Shown here in pieces: positions 45,576 through 56,695 of a stretch of 64,000 bases of DNA. The notes beneath the pieces were generated by a model, which was not told where the DNA came from, ran no database searches, and was given only the letters and a program-made list of their open reading frames with translations. This DNA is from Ulota crispa (taxonomy: Eukaryota; Streptophyta; Bryopsida; Orthotrichales; Orthotrichaceae). The DNA lies in assembly GCA_963920765.1 (NCBI GenBank), contig OY987244.1, positions 498,501 through 562,500 on the forward strand. Direction: 5' to 3'. Each line of letters begins with the position of its first letter. Positions within the stretch are counted from its first letter, which is position 1. The position numbers and the translations under genes were made by a program.

Positions 45576-47003
45576 ATGAGGGGGAAGTTGAGTCCGTTCG
45601 AGAAGTCGGCGCGGAGCCGTTGCTGCGTCATGTATCGGGCCAGCCCGGACGAGGAGGATGACGTGGAGGAGGAGCCAACGCATTTGAACACCAATACGTG
45701 CAGCTTGTATCTGGTGGTCTCCACCGACAAGCTCACGGCGCGCTACACGGGCGATGGCCGCCATGGCAACGACGTGGGCGCCATTCAGGCTGACCGGCCT
45801 GCGCCGTGCCGGCGCTTGCTCTACTACTTCGAGATGACGATCAAGGACCGTGGCCAGAAGGGCTGCACCACCATAGGGTTCACGGATGAGTACTTCAAGA
45901 ACTCGCGGCAGCCGGGGTGGGAGGTGAACAGCTATGGCTACCACGGCGACGACGGCAAGCTCTACCACGGGCAGGGGCGGGGCGAGCCTTACGCGCAGGG
46001 TTTTACCACGGGCGACACGGTGGGCGCTGGCATCAATTACGCCGCTCAGGAGATTTTCTTCACGCGCAATGGCAAGATTCTGACCGGCATCTACAAGGAC
46101 GTGAAGGCGCTGCTGTATCCGACCATCGGCTTGCACAGCCCCAACGAGAAAGTGGAAGTCAATTTTGGACAGCGCAAGTTCATGTTCGATGTGGAGACCA
46201 TGATGTTGGAAGAGAGGGGTCGAAGGCAACGCTCCGTGGAGAATCTGCAGCTCCCGCCCGCGGCCAGCCACAGCGTTGTGCGGGGCTTTTTGCTGCACTA
46301 CGGTTACAATGATACTCTGATGGCCTTTGATGCCGCGTGTGGGGCTGCTGCGAGTGCGGACGGCAGCGTGGATTCCATGGAGATCGTTCCCAAGCAGGAA
46401 GCGAATGGCACCACCACCACCCCCACCACCACCACCACGTCGTGCGACAACGACGACATGTACGCACTGGACCAACGGAATTTATTGCGGCGATTGATCC
46501 GGGAGGGCAATGTGGATCATGTAATCACCAGTCTCCAGGAATGGTATCCACATGTGACGGAGGACCAATTCTCGACCGTCAACTTTCTCTTGCACTGCCA
46601 GAAATTCATCGAACTGGTCAGGACAGGGCAAGTGGAGGACGCGGTGACTCTGGCTCGCAAGAAGCTGGCATCGTTTTTCGGAACGTGTCGAGATCAGGAT
46701 CTTCTGCTGCACGACTGTTTAGCATTACTTGCCTACGAGCGGCCGCAAGATTCTCCGATTGCTTATCTTCTCGAATTTGCGCAGCGCGAGGTGGTGGCTG
46801 ATGCCGTGAATGCCTTTGTATTGGACACGAATCCCTCCACTCCAGTCACGAGCAAGACTGGCAAACCTCCTCAATCTGCTTTGGAGAAGCTCCTTCGACA
46901 GCTGACTGCTTGCCACGTGGAGAAGCGATTCTTGAACGGGGGTCAAGGGGAGATGTTCCGATTGCATCGTATATTGCAGGGAGGCAAGGATGGGGGTTGG
47001 TAA
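45576..47003 (+). CDS. RanBPM-like SPRY-LisH-CTLH-CRA protein (GID/CTLH complex), intronless
   Basis: Plant RanBPM homologue, a scaffold subunit of the GID/CTLH E3 ubiquitin ligase. The product is 475 residues. SPRY spans about residues 75-205 (LLYYFEMTIKD, GCTTIGFT, GWEVNSYGYHGDDG, TTGDTVGAGINY, FFTRNG, VNFGQRKF). LisH is at about 231-260 (SVVRGFLLHYGYNDTL). A low-complexity Thr run lies at 279-289. CTLH is at about 297-355 (RNLLRRLIREGNVDHVI, FLLHCQKFIELVR). CRA follows to about 465 (LALLAYERPQDSPIAYLLE, ALEKLLRQLTAC, FRLHRIL). The start is the first ATG in a frame that is also open, without an ATG, back to 45450. The gene has no introns, whereas the Arabidopsis homologues have several. All domains are intact. 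Confidence 0.95.
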   Translation: MRGKLSPFEKSARSRCCVMYRASPDEEDDVEEEPTHLNTNTCSLYLVVSTDKLTARYTGDGRHGNDVGAIQADRPAPCRRLLYYFEMTIKDRGQKGCTTIGFTDEYFKNSRQPGWEVNSYGYHGDDGKLYHGQGRGEPYAQGFTTGDTVGAGINYAAQEIFFTRNGKILTGIYKDVKALLYPTIGLHSPNEKVEVNFGQRKFMFDVETMMLEERGRRQRSVENLQLPPAASHSVVRGFLLHYGYNDTLMAFDAACGAAASADGSVDSMEIVPKQEANGTTTTPTTTTTSCDNDDMYALDQRNLLRRLIREGNVDHVITSLQEWYPHVTEDQFSTVNFLLHCQKFIELVRTGQVEDAVTLARKKLASFFGTCRDQDLLLHDCLALLAYERPQDSPIAYLLEFAQREVVADAVNAFVLDTNPSTPVTSKTGKPPQSALEKLLRQLTACHVEKRFLNGGQGEMFRLHRILQGGKDGGW

Positions 47004-48387
47004 TGTGAAGAACACTCACATTCACTTTTACCCTTGCCTGACTTCCTTTCAGGTGTGTCTGTTAATTTCGCTGAGTCCAATTCATTATGAGAGCGCTGAG
47101 TGAGGTAGCATGGAGGTGAGCTAGCAAGCACAGAGAGCACATTTGACCTCTCAATTGATAAGTTAGATCCCTCGGATTTTACAACTTACTTTCCTTGGAA
47201 CCCTAAATCACTACTCGCCATATATCACTCGCAAGTGTGAAGTGAATACTGCCACGTTTGTTTGAAACTCACTGTCTGTAGGGCACCATCTTCTGAAATG
47301 TTTATAATAGACTGCACACTCTCGTAGTAATGCTTGTGGTCCCCCTTCGTGTCTGTTCAGTAGTTATTAGGGTTAGCGATCGTGGAGCTTACGTGCTCAC
47401 GCCTAGTGTCTGGTTGAGTCTGCAGACATCCTTCAGGAAACTTCGAAGATCAAAAGCCTCATTACGGGGTACCCGGATGCACTGTTTATTTGTGTCGTTC
47501 ATCCTTTTTTACAAAGGACTGCAGAACTTTTCACGGTGCTGTTTTTGGCAAGGCAATCAATATCACAGCCTGCTGAAATTAGCGCCCTTTTTTCGGTGTA
47601 GTAGACTGCTTTTTAACCCAAGGTTCTCGTCTTCCTGTTTTAGTCAAGGTGAACAGAAATTAGGGTTTCAATGTTTGAGCGATTTACCAATCTGTTGTAG
47701 AAAGATTTTCACCTTGGCTGTTAGCATCGCCTGCATTTTCTGGAGTCTTGGTAGATTTTTATGGTGAAGTGTTTGATCTGTAAAACGTGTTTGGAAGCCA
47801 GGAAGGATTGTCACGCTACTTCAATGTGCTTGTTATGCACACCCTCACAAGATGTGTATGTGTTTTGTCTTCAACATGAGCCATGTAGATAGTGCTAGCC
47901 GTGGGCACAGTTTCTTGTCTCTTCTCAGAGAGTTCAACTGTTACAGTAGTTTAGAGGTCTGAGGAATCCAACGAGTCCGGTGTCTCAAATCCATACTGTT
48001 TTGTGTCTACAAAGCAAATTAACTTTCATTCATGGAGTGTACAATCAAAATTTTGTAAAGCTTGTCTATGTCTATATGGCATATTTTCTAGAACTTCTCG
48101 CAATCTTTTCATTGTTCATGTTGGTTTCGTAGGTGCAGCGTTACAAATGTTCGGGGAAATCTGGCTTTTTTGAGTTTGTTGTCACGAGGTTGAAGTTGCC
48201 AAAAAGAAACCGGTTGAAATTCAATTTTACTGGATAAAATACTGGCCAGACTTCTCAAGAAAACTATCTACAGTTTAAATACAAGAAATAGGTAAGGAAT
48301 ATCTGGTGCATGTCAATGAAAAACTGCTTGAAAGTGAGGTTATCAGGATTTTTGAATCTAAAATACCTCCCCAAGCTTTGATTGTTA
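47004..48387. other. 3' flank of the RanBPM gene
   Basis: Likely a long 3'UTR, then spacer. The 145-codon ORF at 47330-47767 is Phe/Cys/Ser-rich with no recognised motif. I see nothing else. Confidence 0.4.
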
Positions 48388-48720
48388 CTCCCTCTTTCTG
48401 AAAGAAGCCATTATTTGAGAATTTGTGAGGAATTAAGGAATATTAACATCAAATTGTAATTGGAAGTTATTGGATGTTAAGCTTAAACCATTCCAAACCT
48501 AATTTTAGTTTTTTCTAGAATTAAGGTTTTTTTAAAAAGAAAGAAAATTAGTACCAAAGTTTTGAAATTTCAAGTGTTTTGTTATTGTTAAGTTAGAAAA
48601 ATGATTGATATGAAGTGTGTGAATGCTATTGTAAGTAAAGAACTAATTAGCCTAGTTGTCCAAGTAGTCCCATCAATAAAAAAACCAAATCTTTTTGTTG
48701 ATATTATTGATGATTCTAGC

Positions 48721-49595
48721 TTAACCCTTTAAGGACCACACCCATTTTCACAAAATTCACTAAAAACAGGGGCTGTAAGCTTAGATGTGCAATGGACTCA
48801 AATATGGATCCATTTTTAGTAATCCAACTGTACAAATGGGAAGTACGCCTAGTTCACTTTAAAGCACCAAGATTTTAGGTGAGCCGTATGCAGAAAATCT
48901 CTTGTGTTTCATGCTTGTGTGGTTTTGAATGTTAACACTTCATGCAAGCTTTGATTGAGAAGAGCCTTACATTTCTAAAAAGTAGGGTTTCCCACCTTTC
49001 CAACCAAACTAGTTTCACACAAAATAAACAAAAATAGCAATCACAAGGTGTAGCTAAGTGGACAAAAAGGGTCAAAAAACCCACTTTCTTTGCTACCCTA
49101 AAATGGTTCTACAAGAAATTTGACAATTATTATGGAAAATCCAATTGGTGAAAACAATCAAGAATTGGCCTTAAATGTTGGATGACAAATTTTAAAGCCA
49201 AAATGACAACAATATTTCAGTAGATCTTCAAATACTACAATTATACTACTACCATATAGGAAAACAATACAAGCGTATTTCTTGAGCAATTTGAGTTTTT
49301 TAGAATTGTGGAATTGAAATTTGACATTCTTCTTGAATGTTTGATGTATTGTGTTGTTGCTTTGATCCATCTTTGACAAAAAATGGATACGTATTTTGAA
49401 GCCATGTTGTATAAACGTCATTATTTCTCAACTCACATACCTGATTACATTGTTATTTTTTTAGATGGATGCAAAATTCTTGTAATCACATGCGTACTTC
49501 AAGACCAAATTCCAAATTATTGAGCAATTTCAACCTACAGGCCAAAAACCACTCCTAGCAACCAAAATATGGTTGCGTGGTCCTTAAAGGGTTAA
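48721..49595 (+). mobile_element. TTAA-flanked MITE, family A copy 2
   Basis: The left end is TTAACCCTTTAAGGACCACA and the right end, on the minus strand, is TTAACCCTTTAAGGACCACG: 19 matching TIR bases including TTAA. From about 48880 onward it matches copy 1 (26220-27133) almost base for base for about 600 bases. It has no transposase. An 87-codon minus-strand ORF (49158-49421) is a by-product. Confidence 0.92.
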
Positions 49596-49737
49596 TGATA
49601 TGCAAAATTTGCAAACAAAAATCACTAAATCAAGTTTGTAATGCTAACATTATCAATCAATGAGCATAAAAGGCCCAAAAAATATCACCAAACATGCTAA
49701 GTAGTTAATTTTGTTTTAGAGATAAGCTACAGGATTT

Positions 49738-50738
49738 TTTATCCCCTAAAGGACCAAGCCCTTTTTTTTGTGAAATCACTGAAAACTACCACTTCTATGA
49801 GGTTTAGTAAAAAAGATTTAATATTTTGTTTTTAGGAAACCCAACCATAGCACTTCTATGAGGTTTAGTAAAAAAGATTTAATATTTTGTTTTTAGGAAA
49901 CCCAACCATAGGATTTTGCTCCAAACTAGAAGGGGTACCTCTAGGAAAAAATCAGCTCATTCTAGATGGAGGGGAGTGAGATATTTACATCTAAAGTGAA
50001 AAAAAAAAAGGTTTTTCCAAGCTGCCCAAAAATTTCAAAAGTCTTTGACCACTCTTATAAAAAAATTGCTCTACCCAAATTTGCACTTTATTTGTTCCAT
50101 GTAGGAGATCAAGTTAGGTAAGTGTGGGAGAATTTTCAAATCAATTGGAACTATACAACACATGGAAAAAAATAGTAAGTAAAGAGAATTATAGAATGAC
50201 CCTAAACACTAACCTATTAAGAGTCTAATTATTGAAATGAAAAATGCAGATCCCAATGGTCACAATGTTGTGATAAACAATCTACTTTCTTCGGTTCAAA
50301 TTTGTTTCCAAAGTATTGAAATTGAGTAAAATCAAGGACTTCAAGGTTTATTTTAGAGTAGAGAATCCATAACTTCCTACAAACAAAAACTCCTCATAAC
50401 TTTCATGTCAATGATTGAAATTGAATGATTCAAAGCTTCTCATGTATAAAAAAACCCCAAAGAACCAATTTCAAAATTTTATTTTAAAAAATGCAATTTT
50501 TAAAGAAGTTTTTGGGCTGCCTATATGGATAGTCCTCCCCAAATTTTCATAAATTCATGCATAACTTCTTCATTGAATGTCAGAATGAAGATAAAACTAG
50601 ATGCCCACATATAGTAGATCTCTTGAATTCCCTACTTTCAATAAAAGTTTCAAAAAATCACACAAAGTAGTGTAACCATAGGTACATGCCCAAAATCCAC
50701 CTTGTCCCTCAAAGGGACAATGATCCTTTAGGGGTTAA
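49738..50738 (+). mobile_element. TTAA-type MITE, family B copy 2
   Basis: The left end TTTATCCCCTAAAGGACCAA is mutated in the TTAA. The right end, on the minus strand, is TTAACCCCTAAAGGATCATT. It matches copy 1 (7587-8547) and copy 3 (53011-53941, reversed). It contains the exact tandem 61-base duplication at 49790-49911. Confidence 0.85.
49790..49911. repeat. Exact 61-bp tandem duplication
   Basis: Bases 49790-49850 and 49851-49911 read the same, starting CACTTCTATGAGGTTTAGTA. Copies 1 and 3 of the same family have only one such unit. Confidence 0.97.
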
Positions 50739-50992
50739 AACAAAAAATCAACTCAAGAGACAAACATAGGTTTTTTTCTAAAACAAAAAAAACCTGAATC
50801 CGGGTTTCTTTCAGAAATAGAGAGAGTATTTTTCTTGGGGTACCCTCACACTAAGGATGATTGAAAAAATGAGACATAAAATATAACCCTGCTTGTTCAA
50901 AAGAGTTTGAAGTATAAACCATGTGACAAAAAATGCACCCCCACGTAGTTGAGAGCGCTTCACTTGAAAGGGAGGAAGATAACCTTCACAAG

Positions 50993-51890
50993 TTAACCCC
51001 TAAATGCACGAGGCACCCAATTTGGGTGTTGAGGATACTTTGAGACCTTGCTCCAAACAGAGATTCGATTTTTGTTTTAATTTTTTTTGGAGAAGTTGCA
51101 GTCTAAAGTTAGCTTCAATGTTCAATTTGAATTTTTTTCATACCACACTCCAATTGTTATTGGTGGAAGCTAAACTGCAAGCATATCTCTTGCACATCAA
51201 CAAGTGTGATGAATAGTGTCACTAAAGAACTTATGACAAGTTGTCATGTTGGGAAGACAGGTAGCAAGTTGAGAATAAAGTGAAGATCTCCCTTAGGCAC
51301 TCCCATGTGCAGTAATGGCCTTTTTATTGAAATTTCATCATTTAACAAAACCAAAATGTGTTTTTGCGCTAATTTCACTTGGATTTTTTCATACAAATTA
51401 GAATTGATCCACTGTTGAAAATTCTTTCATTCAAAATGATTTTTTGTCAATAATAGGAGCTAAACATTTTCTTTGTATTAGGGGGCAATTCTTTGACAGT
51501 TGCATTGCAAGCTTGTTTGTGAAATTGCGATCATAATTTTTTGAAAGGGGAGCCTTTAGTTTTGAAGTGGCAACAACAAGTACTAAATCATCAAAAGTGC
51601 TAGTTTTCCAATTTTGTACTCAAAAGTTGCCAGTTTGCATAACAGGTTTTGGGCAACTCCAAAAAAAACCAAACATTTTGTACTTATCCACATATAATCA
51701 CAAATATCTAAACATTTGCAAGGCTTTTTTAGAAATTTTTATTGGCAACACTATCTAAAAGCCTTGAAGTTCAAGATCCTATGTTACAATTTTCCGTCAA
51801 TGATTAATAATGATCTCACAATTACAGTTCAAAAACTTCCAAAATGTCTTCCTGAACTAAGAAAAGTACTCTTAGGCATATAGGGGTTCA
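50993..51890. mobile_element. TTAA-type element (family D)
   Basis: The left end is TTAACCCCTAAATGCACGAG. The right end, read on the minus strand, is TTGAACCCCTATATGCCTAA. The termini resemble family C but the interior differs. Short ORFs at 51004-51216 and 51567-51758 have no recognised motif. Confidence 0.6.
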
Positions 51891-51927
51891 ACATGAAACA
51901 AAAATGACCCCACTCTTCCTTTGGGAT

Positions 51928-52578
51928 TTAACCCCTAAATGCCCAAGGCACCACATTTTGGTGCCAACAATATTTTGAAGTTTAATAAACCTAATTAAGG
52001 TGCTACATTTTGTATTTAGTATTTTAGAATTATTATTTTTAAAGTCTAGTTTTAGCATCAAAAACATGATTTTGAAAATTATTGATTGTGAATTTTCTAT
52101 TCAAGATTTTGCGCAAGGGTGTCCGTTGCAATCTTGACTTTTTTAGTGTTGAGAGCTCATGAAAATGAGCCTCAAATACACTAGATCTTGGAGAAAAATT
52201 TACACTATAAATTCATTTAAAAAAATTGTAAAAGAGATTTTGAAAATTTGTAAATGGATCAGAGTTACGTATGTTATGTCATTTAACCTCATGTTTTTTT
52301 GATGACCAACATTTAGATTTGACATGTGAAAAGAGGATTGAAAAACTTAAAGTCATTGTTGCAGCTTTAACACCCTCTTGATCTAACATTATAATCTTTC
52401 AATCCATAAGTGGTGTTGTTGTGTTTTCTTTTCCTATGTGATGTCTAACATATCTAGTTTGAATTTGTACGATTACAATCTAAAAAACTTGATACAATTT
52501 ATCAAAATGTTGGCTTCTTGTTCAACTTAGAGCAAATTCCTAGAAGCTCAAAAAAGGCCTTGGGCATTTAGGGGTTAA
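51928..52578 (+). mobile_element. TTAA-flanked MITE, family C copy 2
   Basis: A perfect TIR of 22 bases starting TTAACCCCTAAATGCCCAAG at both ends. Closely related to 57582-58224 (same orientation) and 1981-2631 (reversed). The conserved interior includes 'cactagatcttggagaaaaa' and 'aagaggattgaaa'. Non-coding. Confidence 0.92.
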
Positions 52579-53010
52579 ATACCTTTCCTATTCCCTTATA
52601 ACTCTCACACATTTGAGAATTAAGGTAGCACGCCTAATTGCGACCCTCACATTTAAAGCGTTCCATAGGTAGGTCATGAATGGATATGAAGTGGTCCTTG
52701 AATAGAACCATTCAAGTCATAGAAGAAAAGGTGTATTCTATTGCAAGAGCCAACCATACTCCTCTATTCACTTGATCTCTTCACAAGTTGCAGGGAACAT
52801 ACAGTTTATGAGAGACCTAGAGTCACAAATAAGTGTCTAATGTAAACAACTTTGAAAATTCATCAACAATTCAATAATGCTTCAAAAAATATGAAAAAAT
52901 TGGGTTACATTTAGCATCCATTTCTCTTTATCTAAAAATAGAGAATACCACTTCATGTCTTGAAAAGCCAACAAAAAAGCAGACCAACCCAAAGTGACGG
53001 TTTTAGAGCA
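52579..53010. other. Spacer
   Basis: AT-rich, no gene or element recognised. Confidence 0.5.
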
Positions 53011-53941
53011 TACTACCCCTCAAGGACCATTGTTAGTTCGGCTGACATTTGTGATTTTGGGCATGTACCTATGGCTAAACTACTTTGTGTAATTTTCTGA
53101 AACTTTCATTAAAGGTGAGGGATTCAAAGATCTACGTGTGCATCTAATTTTTTCTTCATTCTAACATTTTTTGAAAAAGTTATGCATAAAAATCTAGAAA
53201 ATGCTGCTCCCCGGGCAGCCAAAAACTTCTTTAAAAATTTCATTTTTTTCAAATAAAAATCTGAAGTAGGTTCTTTAGACTTATATAGACGTGGGGAGCT
53301 TTGAATCATTCAATTTTGATAGATGAGATGAAAGTTATGAGGAGTTTTTCTTTGCGGGTAGTTCTAGATTCTCTACTCTAAAATAAACTTTGAAGTCCTT
53401 TATTTTACTCAATTTTCATTATTTTAGAATAAAAACTAAAATAAAGGATGTAGATTTTTTATTACAAGATTATAACCGCTGGGATTTGCATTTTTCATTT
53501 GAATAATTAAATTGTTAACAATTTAGTGTTTTACTCATTCTCTACTTCTTTTTACTTACTATTTTTCCCCATGTGTTGTATAGTTCTAATTGATTTGAAA
53601 ATTCTCTCACACATATCTAACTTGGTCCCCTACATGAATAAAATAAAGAACAACTTTGCGTAGAGTAATTATTTTGCTCTAAGAGTGGTCAAAGTCTTCT
53701 GAAATTTCTGGGCAGCAGGAAAAAAAAGCTCTTTTCCCCACTTTGGTTGTAAATTTCTCACTCAATCTTCTCTAGATTGAGCTCATTTTTTTTACCACAA
53801 GGACCTTTTATAATCTATTGTAAGATCTTTCAGTTGGATTTTCTTTAAAAAAAAAATTCCTACCATTACACTTGCTCCCCCAAAAGTGATGTTTTTTCTG
53901 CGTTTTTCACATAAAAAATGGCTCGGTCCTTTAGGGGTTAA
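53011..53941 (-). mobile_element. TTAA-type MITE, family B copy 3 (inverted)
   Basis: The right end, read on the minus strand, is TTAACCCCTAAAGGACCGAG. The left end reads ACTACCCCTCAAGGACCATT and has lost TTAA. The interior is a reversed match to copies 1 and 2. The 61- and 72-codon ORFs inside are not conserved. Confidence 0.82.
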
Positions 53942-54050
53942 GTTTGAGATCTTAACCCCCCGTATGCATCCTAATGGGCCTAAGTGAAACGAAACTATGC
54001 AGCAGTACACAATTAGTCTAATCAGCTTTGTATCACCAAAATTTGGTTTA

Positions 54051-54446
54051 AGGTAGGCGCACCCATAAGCCTAAAAATAAGGGTTTTGAAGTAGGTAAAA
54101 CAATTGATTAACTTTGAAAAAAATATTGTAAGTTAGGAAGTGGAAACCAAAAATATTGGCATCAATTTCAAAGTTTCAATTGCAAGCATTTGTTCACAAA
54201 GAATTTTCAAAGTCCAAAATCACTAAAATTGTAGGAACCATGTGTAAGAGATGCTAAAAACAAGGCTTGTTGGTTCTTGAATAGTGAGACGGGTACTCAC
54301 AACCGTCATGCTAGTCATCCACAACCATCACTTTCTCACCCATAACTATCACTTATAAACCCATAACCATTTGCTTTCCTACTTATGACTCCCTCATGTT
54401 GTCAATGACGCTCATGGGGACGTGACACCCATGGGTGCTCCTACCT
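54051..54446 (+). mobile_element. TA-flanked MITE, family E copy 2
   Basis: TIR AGGTAGGCGCACCCATAAGC on the left; on the right, read on the minus strand, AGGTAGGAGCACCCATGGGT. TA flanks both sides (54049-54050, 54447-54448). It is the uninterrupted version of the element at 16642-17594. Confidence 0.88.
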
Positions 54447-54540
54447 TACCATATTTTTTTTCACTCTTTTAATATTGTGCATGGTCTTTTATTATATACT
54501 AAATTGCCCATCTAGAAGCTTCTCATATTTCTCTGTGCCT

Positions 54541-54897
54541 AAGGTAGTGTGCTCATAAACTGTCCATCTAAGGGCTGAGACTGAGTTTTGGGGAGGTGAA
54601 ACTTCTTGAACTATTTTTCAATAAAATTTTCTTGAAAGATAAGAGGAATTGACATCTAACCCAAATTATTTCATATTTTTTGGAGCTTTGTGGAATTAGT
54701 TATGAAATTTTGAAGTGGAAAGGCCATAGGTCTCTAAACCGCCCACCTCCTCAAATGTACAATCCTTGTACACTTTGGAAACCTATGAAAAAAAGCATGT
54801 ACAACAAGGGAACATTTGAGAAGGTGGGCAATTTTAATACTTGCACGGTTTATGGAAAAACCCATGAATGCTTGGACGGTTTATGAGCAGACTACCT
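54541..54897 (+). mobile_element. TA-flanked MITE, family F copy 1
   Basis: The left end is AGGTAGTGTGCTCATAAACT. The right end, read on the minus strand, is AGGTAGTCTGCTCATAAACC. TA flanks both sides. It matches 21400-21723. Its AGGTAG start links it to family E. Confidence 0.88.
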
Positions 54898-55332
54898 TAA
54901 AGCACCTTGGCCAAGTTTATGTTTGCAACCAAGGAATGACCTTTGCATAAAATTGCATTTAAAATCTATTTGTTTTTACTACAATTATGAAGTAAAAGTA
55001 AGATTTTGAAGAATGTTCAATTGTCTACCATCCTACAAAGGTTCAACTAGATCCAAATGACCAAAATCGATCCAGACTTCCAAAAATTAGCTATCTTAAT
55101 GTAACAACAATTGTTAAAACCAAAAAATATCCATGCTAGAGAATATAGAAACTTTGAGGCATTTGGAACTTAAAGGAGTGCAACTTGATCTCAAGCATTT
55201 CAAAAAGATTAGAATCATGGTGAAAGATGTTGTCTCCTAAGTGAGCAAGACTCTAGGCCAATGTTGTTTGATTACCAATAAACAAAAGCATTCAAAGTCT
55301 CATGTGTTTGCTCAAGCTCTTGACACAACCTT
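54898..55332. other. Spacer
   Basis: AT-rich; nothing recognised. Confidence 0.5.
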
Positions 55333-55762
55333 AGTGCGTGCCACCATAAACCAACAAACATTTGGCCACAAAATGTCAAATAGTGGTCAACTTTGGGTGC
55401 TATCACCGTCTTTTTGACAAATGATAATTCCAATCTGTTTTTGTAACTTTTTTCTTAAGATCTCCTTGCTTAAAGTTACAAAAAGTTTCAACTGATAAAG
55501 AGACTAAAAATTACAAGAAGCTTCAACTTATTGAAGGCTATTACAGCACAAAACAACAAAGATCTAAAAGCCGTATGAACTATTCATAACAACCCTCATT
55601 AAGTTGAAACTCTTCATAACTTTAAGCTGGGAGATCTTAGGAAAACAATTACAAAAACAGATTGGAATTATCATTTGTCAAAAAGACGGTGATAGCACCC
55701 AAAGTTGACCACTATTTGACATTTTGTGGCCAAACGTTTGTTGGTTTATGGTGGCACGCACT
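55333..55762. mobile_element. Long foldback element, near-perfect inverted arms
   Basis: The first 113 bases (AGTGCGTGCCACCATAAACC...) are repeated in reverse complement at the right end with only a few mismatches. Weaker pairing continues almost to the centre near 55550. A transcript would fold into one long hairpin. No coding capacity and no clear target duplication. Confidence 0.93.
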
Positions 55763-55833
55763 GTAGTATTGCCAAAGGGTATTTTTTATTCTTGATGTAC
55801 TTATTTTATTTTTTTGTTTTTTCATTGGACAAA

Positions 55834-56695
55834 TTAACCCCTAAAGGACTTGATCCATTTTGAAATGGTCAAACTTCATGTTTAAGCTCAATTTTGCCTT
55901 TTAAAGTGTGTTTAAACAACAATTTTATATTTTCATTGCTTGACACTATGAATGATATATCACAGCAAGAAATTTCAATTTGTTTCATGAAAAATTGTAA
56001 TTGTTTTGTTTTGTTTTCAAAAAATAAACATAAACAAGTGAAAATAGCAATAGAAATCCAAATTACTCAAATTTTTTTCAATAGGTACAAATAGCATTAA
56101 AGTTTAGAGTGAAAATTTTTCAATTGGCTATTTTATTTTTTACACCCAAAATAGCCACAATAAAGAATTTAAAGTCAAATTTGAGAATTAAACCAATTTT
56201 ATCCTTATATTTAATTAATTTAATTAATTTTGATATTATTTAGCTGGAAGACACATTCATTTTCTATTTGCCTTATTTTTTCAATAAATTTGATGGAAAG
56301 TTTGAATTATTTGGATGATTTAAAGCTATATGTGGAAATAAAATCATATCAATTAGATTATATATTAAAAAAATCTGTATATTCTACCATAAATGAATGG
56401 TAGAATGAGAAACATGGTTTTGGAGTTTAAATTTAAATGCATTTAAAGAGTAGAAAATATGAATAAAAAACACACCATTTTGTGTTATTTGGATTCTAAC
56501 ACTTGGAGCTTTCAATGGCAATAACTCTTTCAATTTTTGACATTTTTCAAAAAAATAATATGGAATAGAAAGAAAACTTGTCAAGCTTCATTTTCTTAAT
56601 TTGAATCACATACCAAAAATTGATATTTTGAAAGTTACAATTAGAGTTGATCAAGACATATCCACTTTTGGATGCACAGACCTTTAAGGGTTTAC
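55834..56695. mobile_element. TTAA-type element (family M)
   Basis: The left end is TTAACCCCTAAAGGACTTGA. The right end, read on the minus strand, is TAAACCCTTAAAGGTCTGTG. AT-rich interior without coding signals. The right limit is tentative because its TTAA is mutated. Confidence 0.5.

Larger units (their letters stand above)
48388..50826. mobile_element. TA-flanked Stowaway-like element split by two nested TTAA elements
   Basis: The left end is TA then CTCCCTCTTTCTGAAAGAAG. The right end, read on the minus strand, is TA then CTCTCTCTATTTCTGAAAGA. The TIR is about 24 bases with a few mismatches. Removing family A copy 2 (48721-49595) and family B copy 2 (49738-50738) leaves only about 560 bases, a normal MITE size. 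So the small element came first and was a target for the others. Confidence 0.7.

Noticed and set aside
45120..46475. 451-codon minus-strand ORF
   Set aside because: Antisense to RanBPM; composition is what the reverse of a GC-rich gene gives.
47330..47767. 145-codon ORF downstream of RanBPM
   Set aside because: No motif, composition like the surrounding 3' flank.
26696..49421. Conserved 73-87 codon ORF shared by the two family A copies
   Set aside because: Its conservation equals that of the surrounding non-coding DNA, so there is no sign of protein selection.
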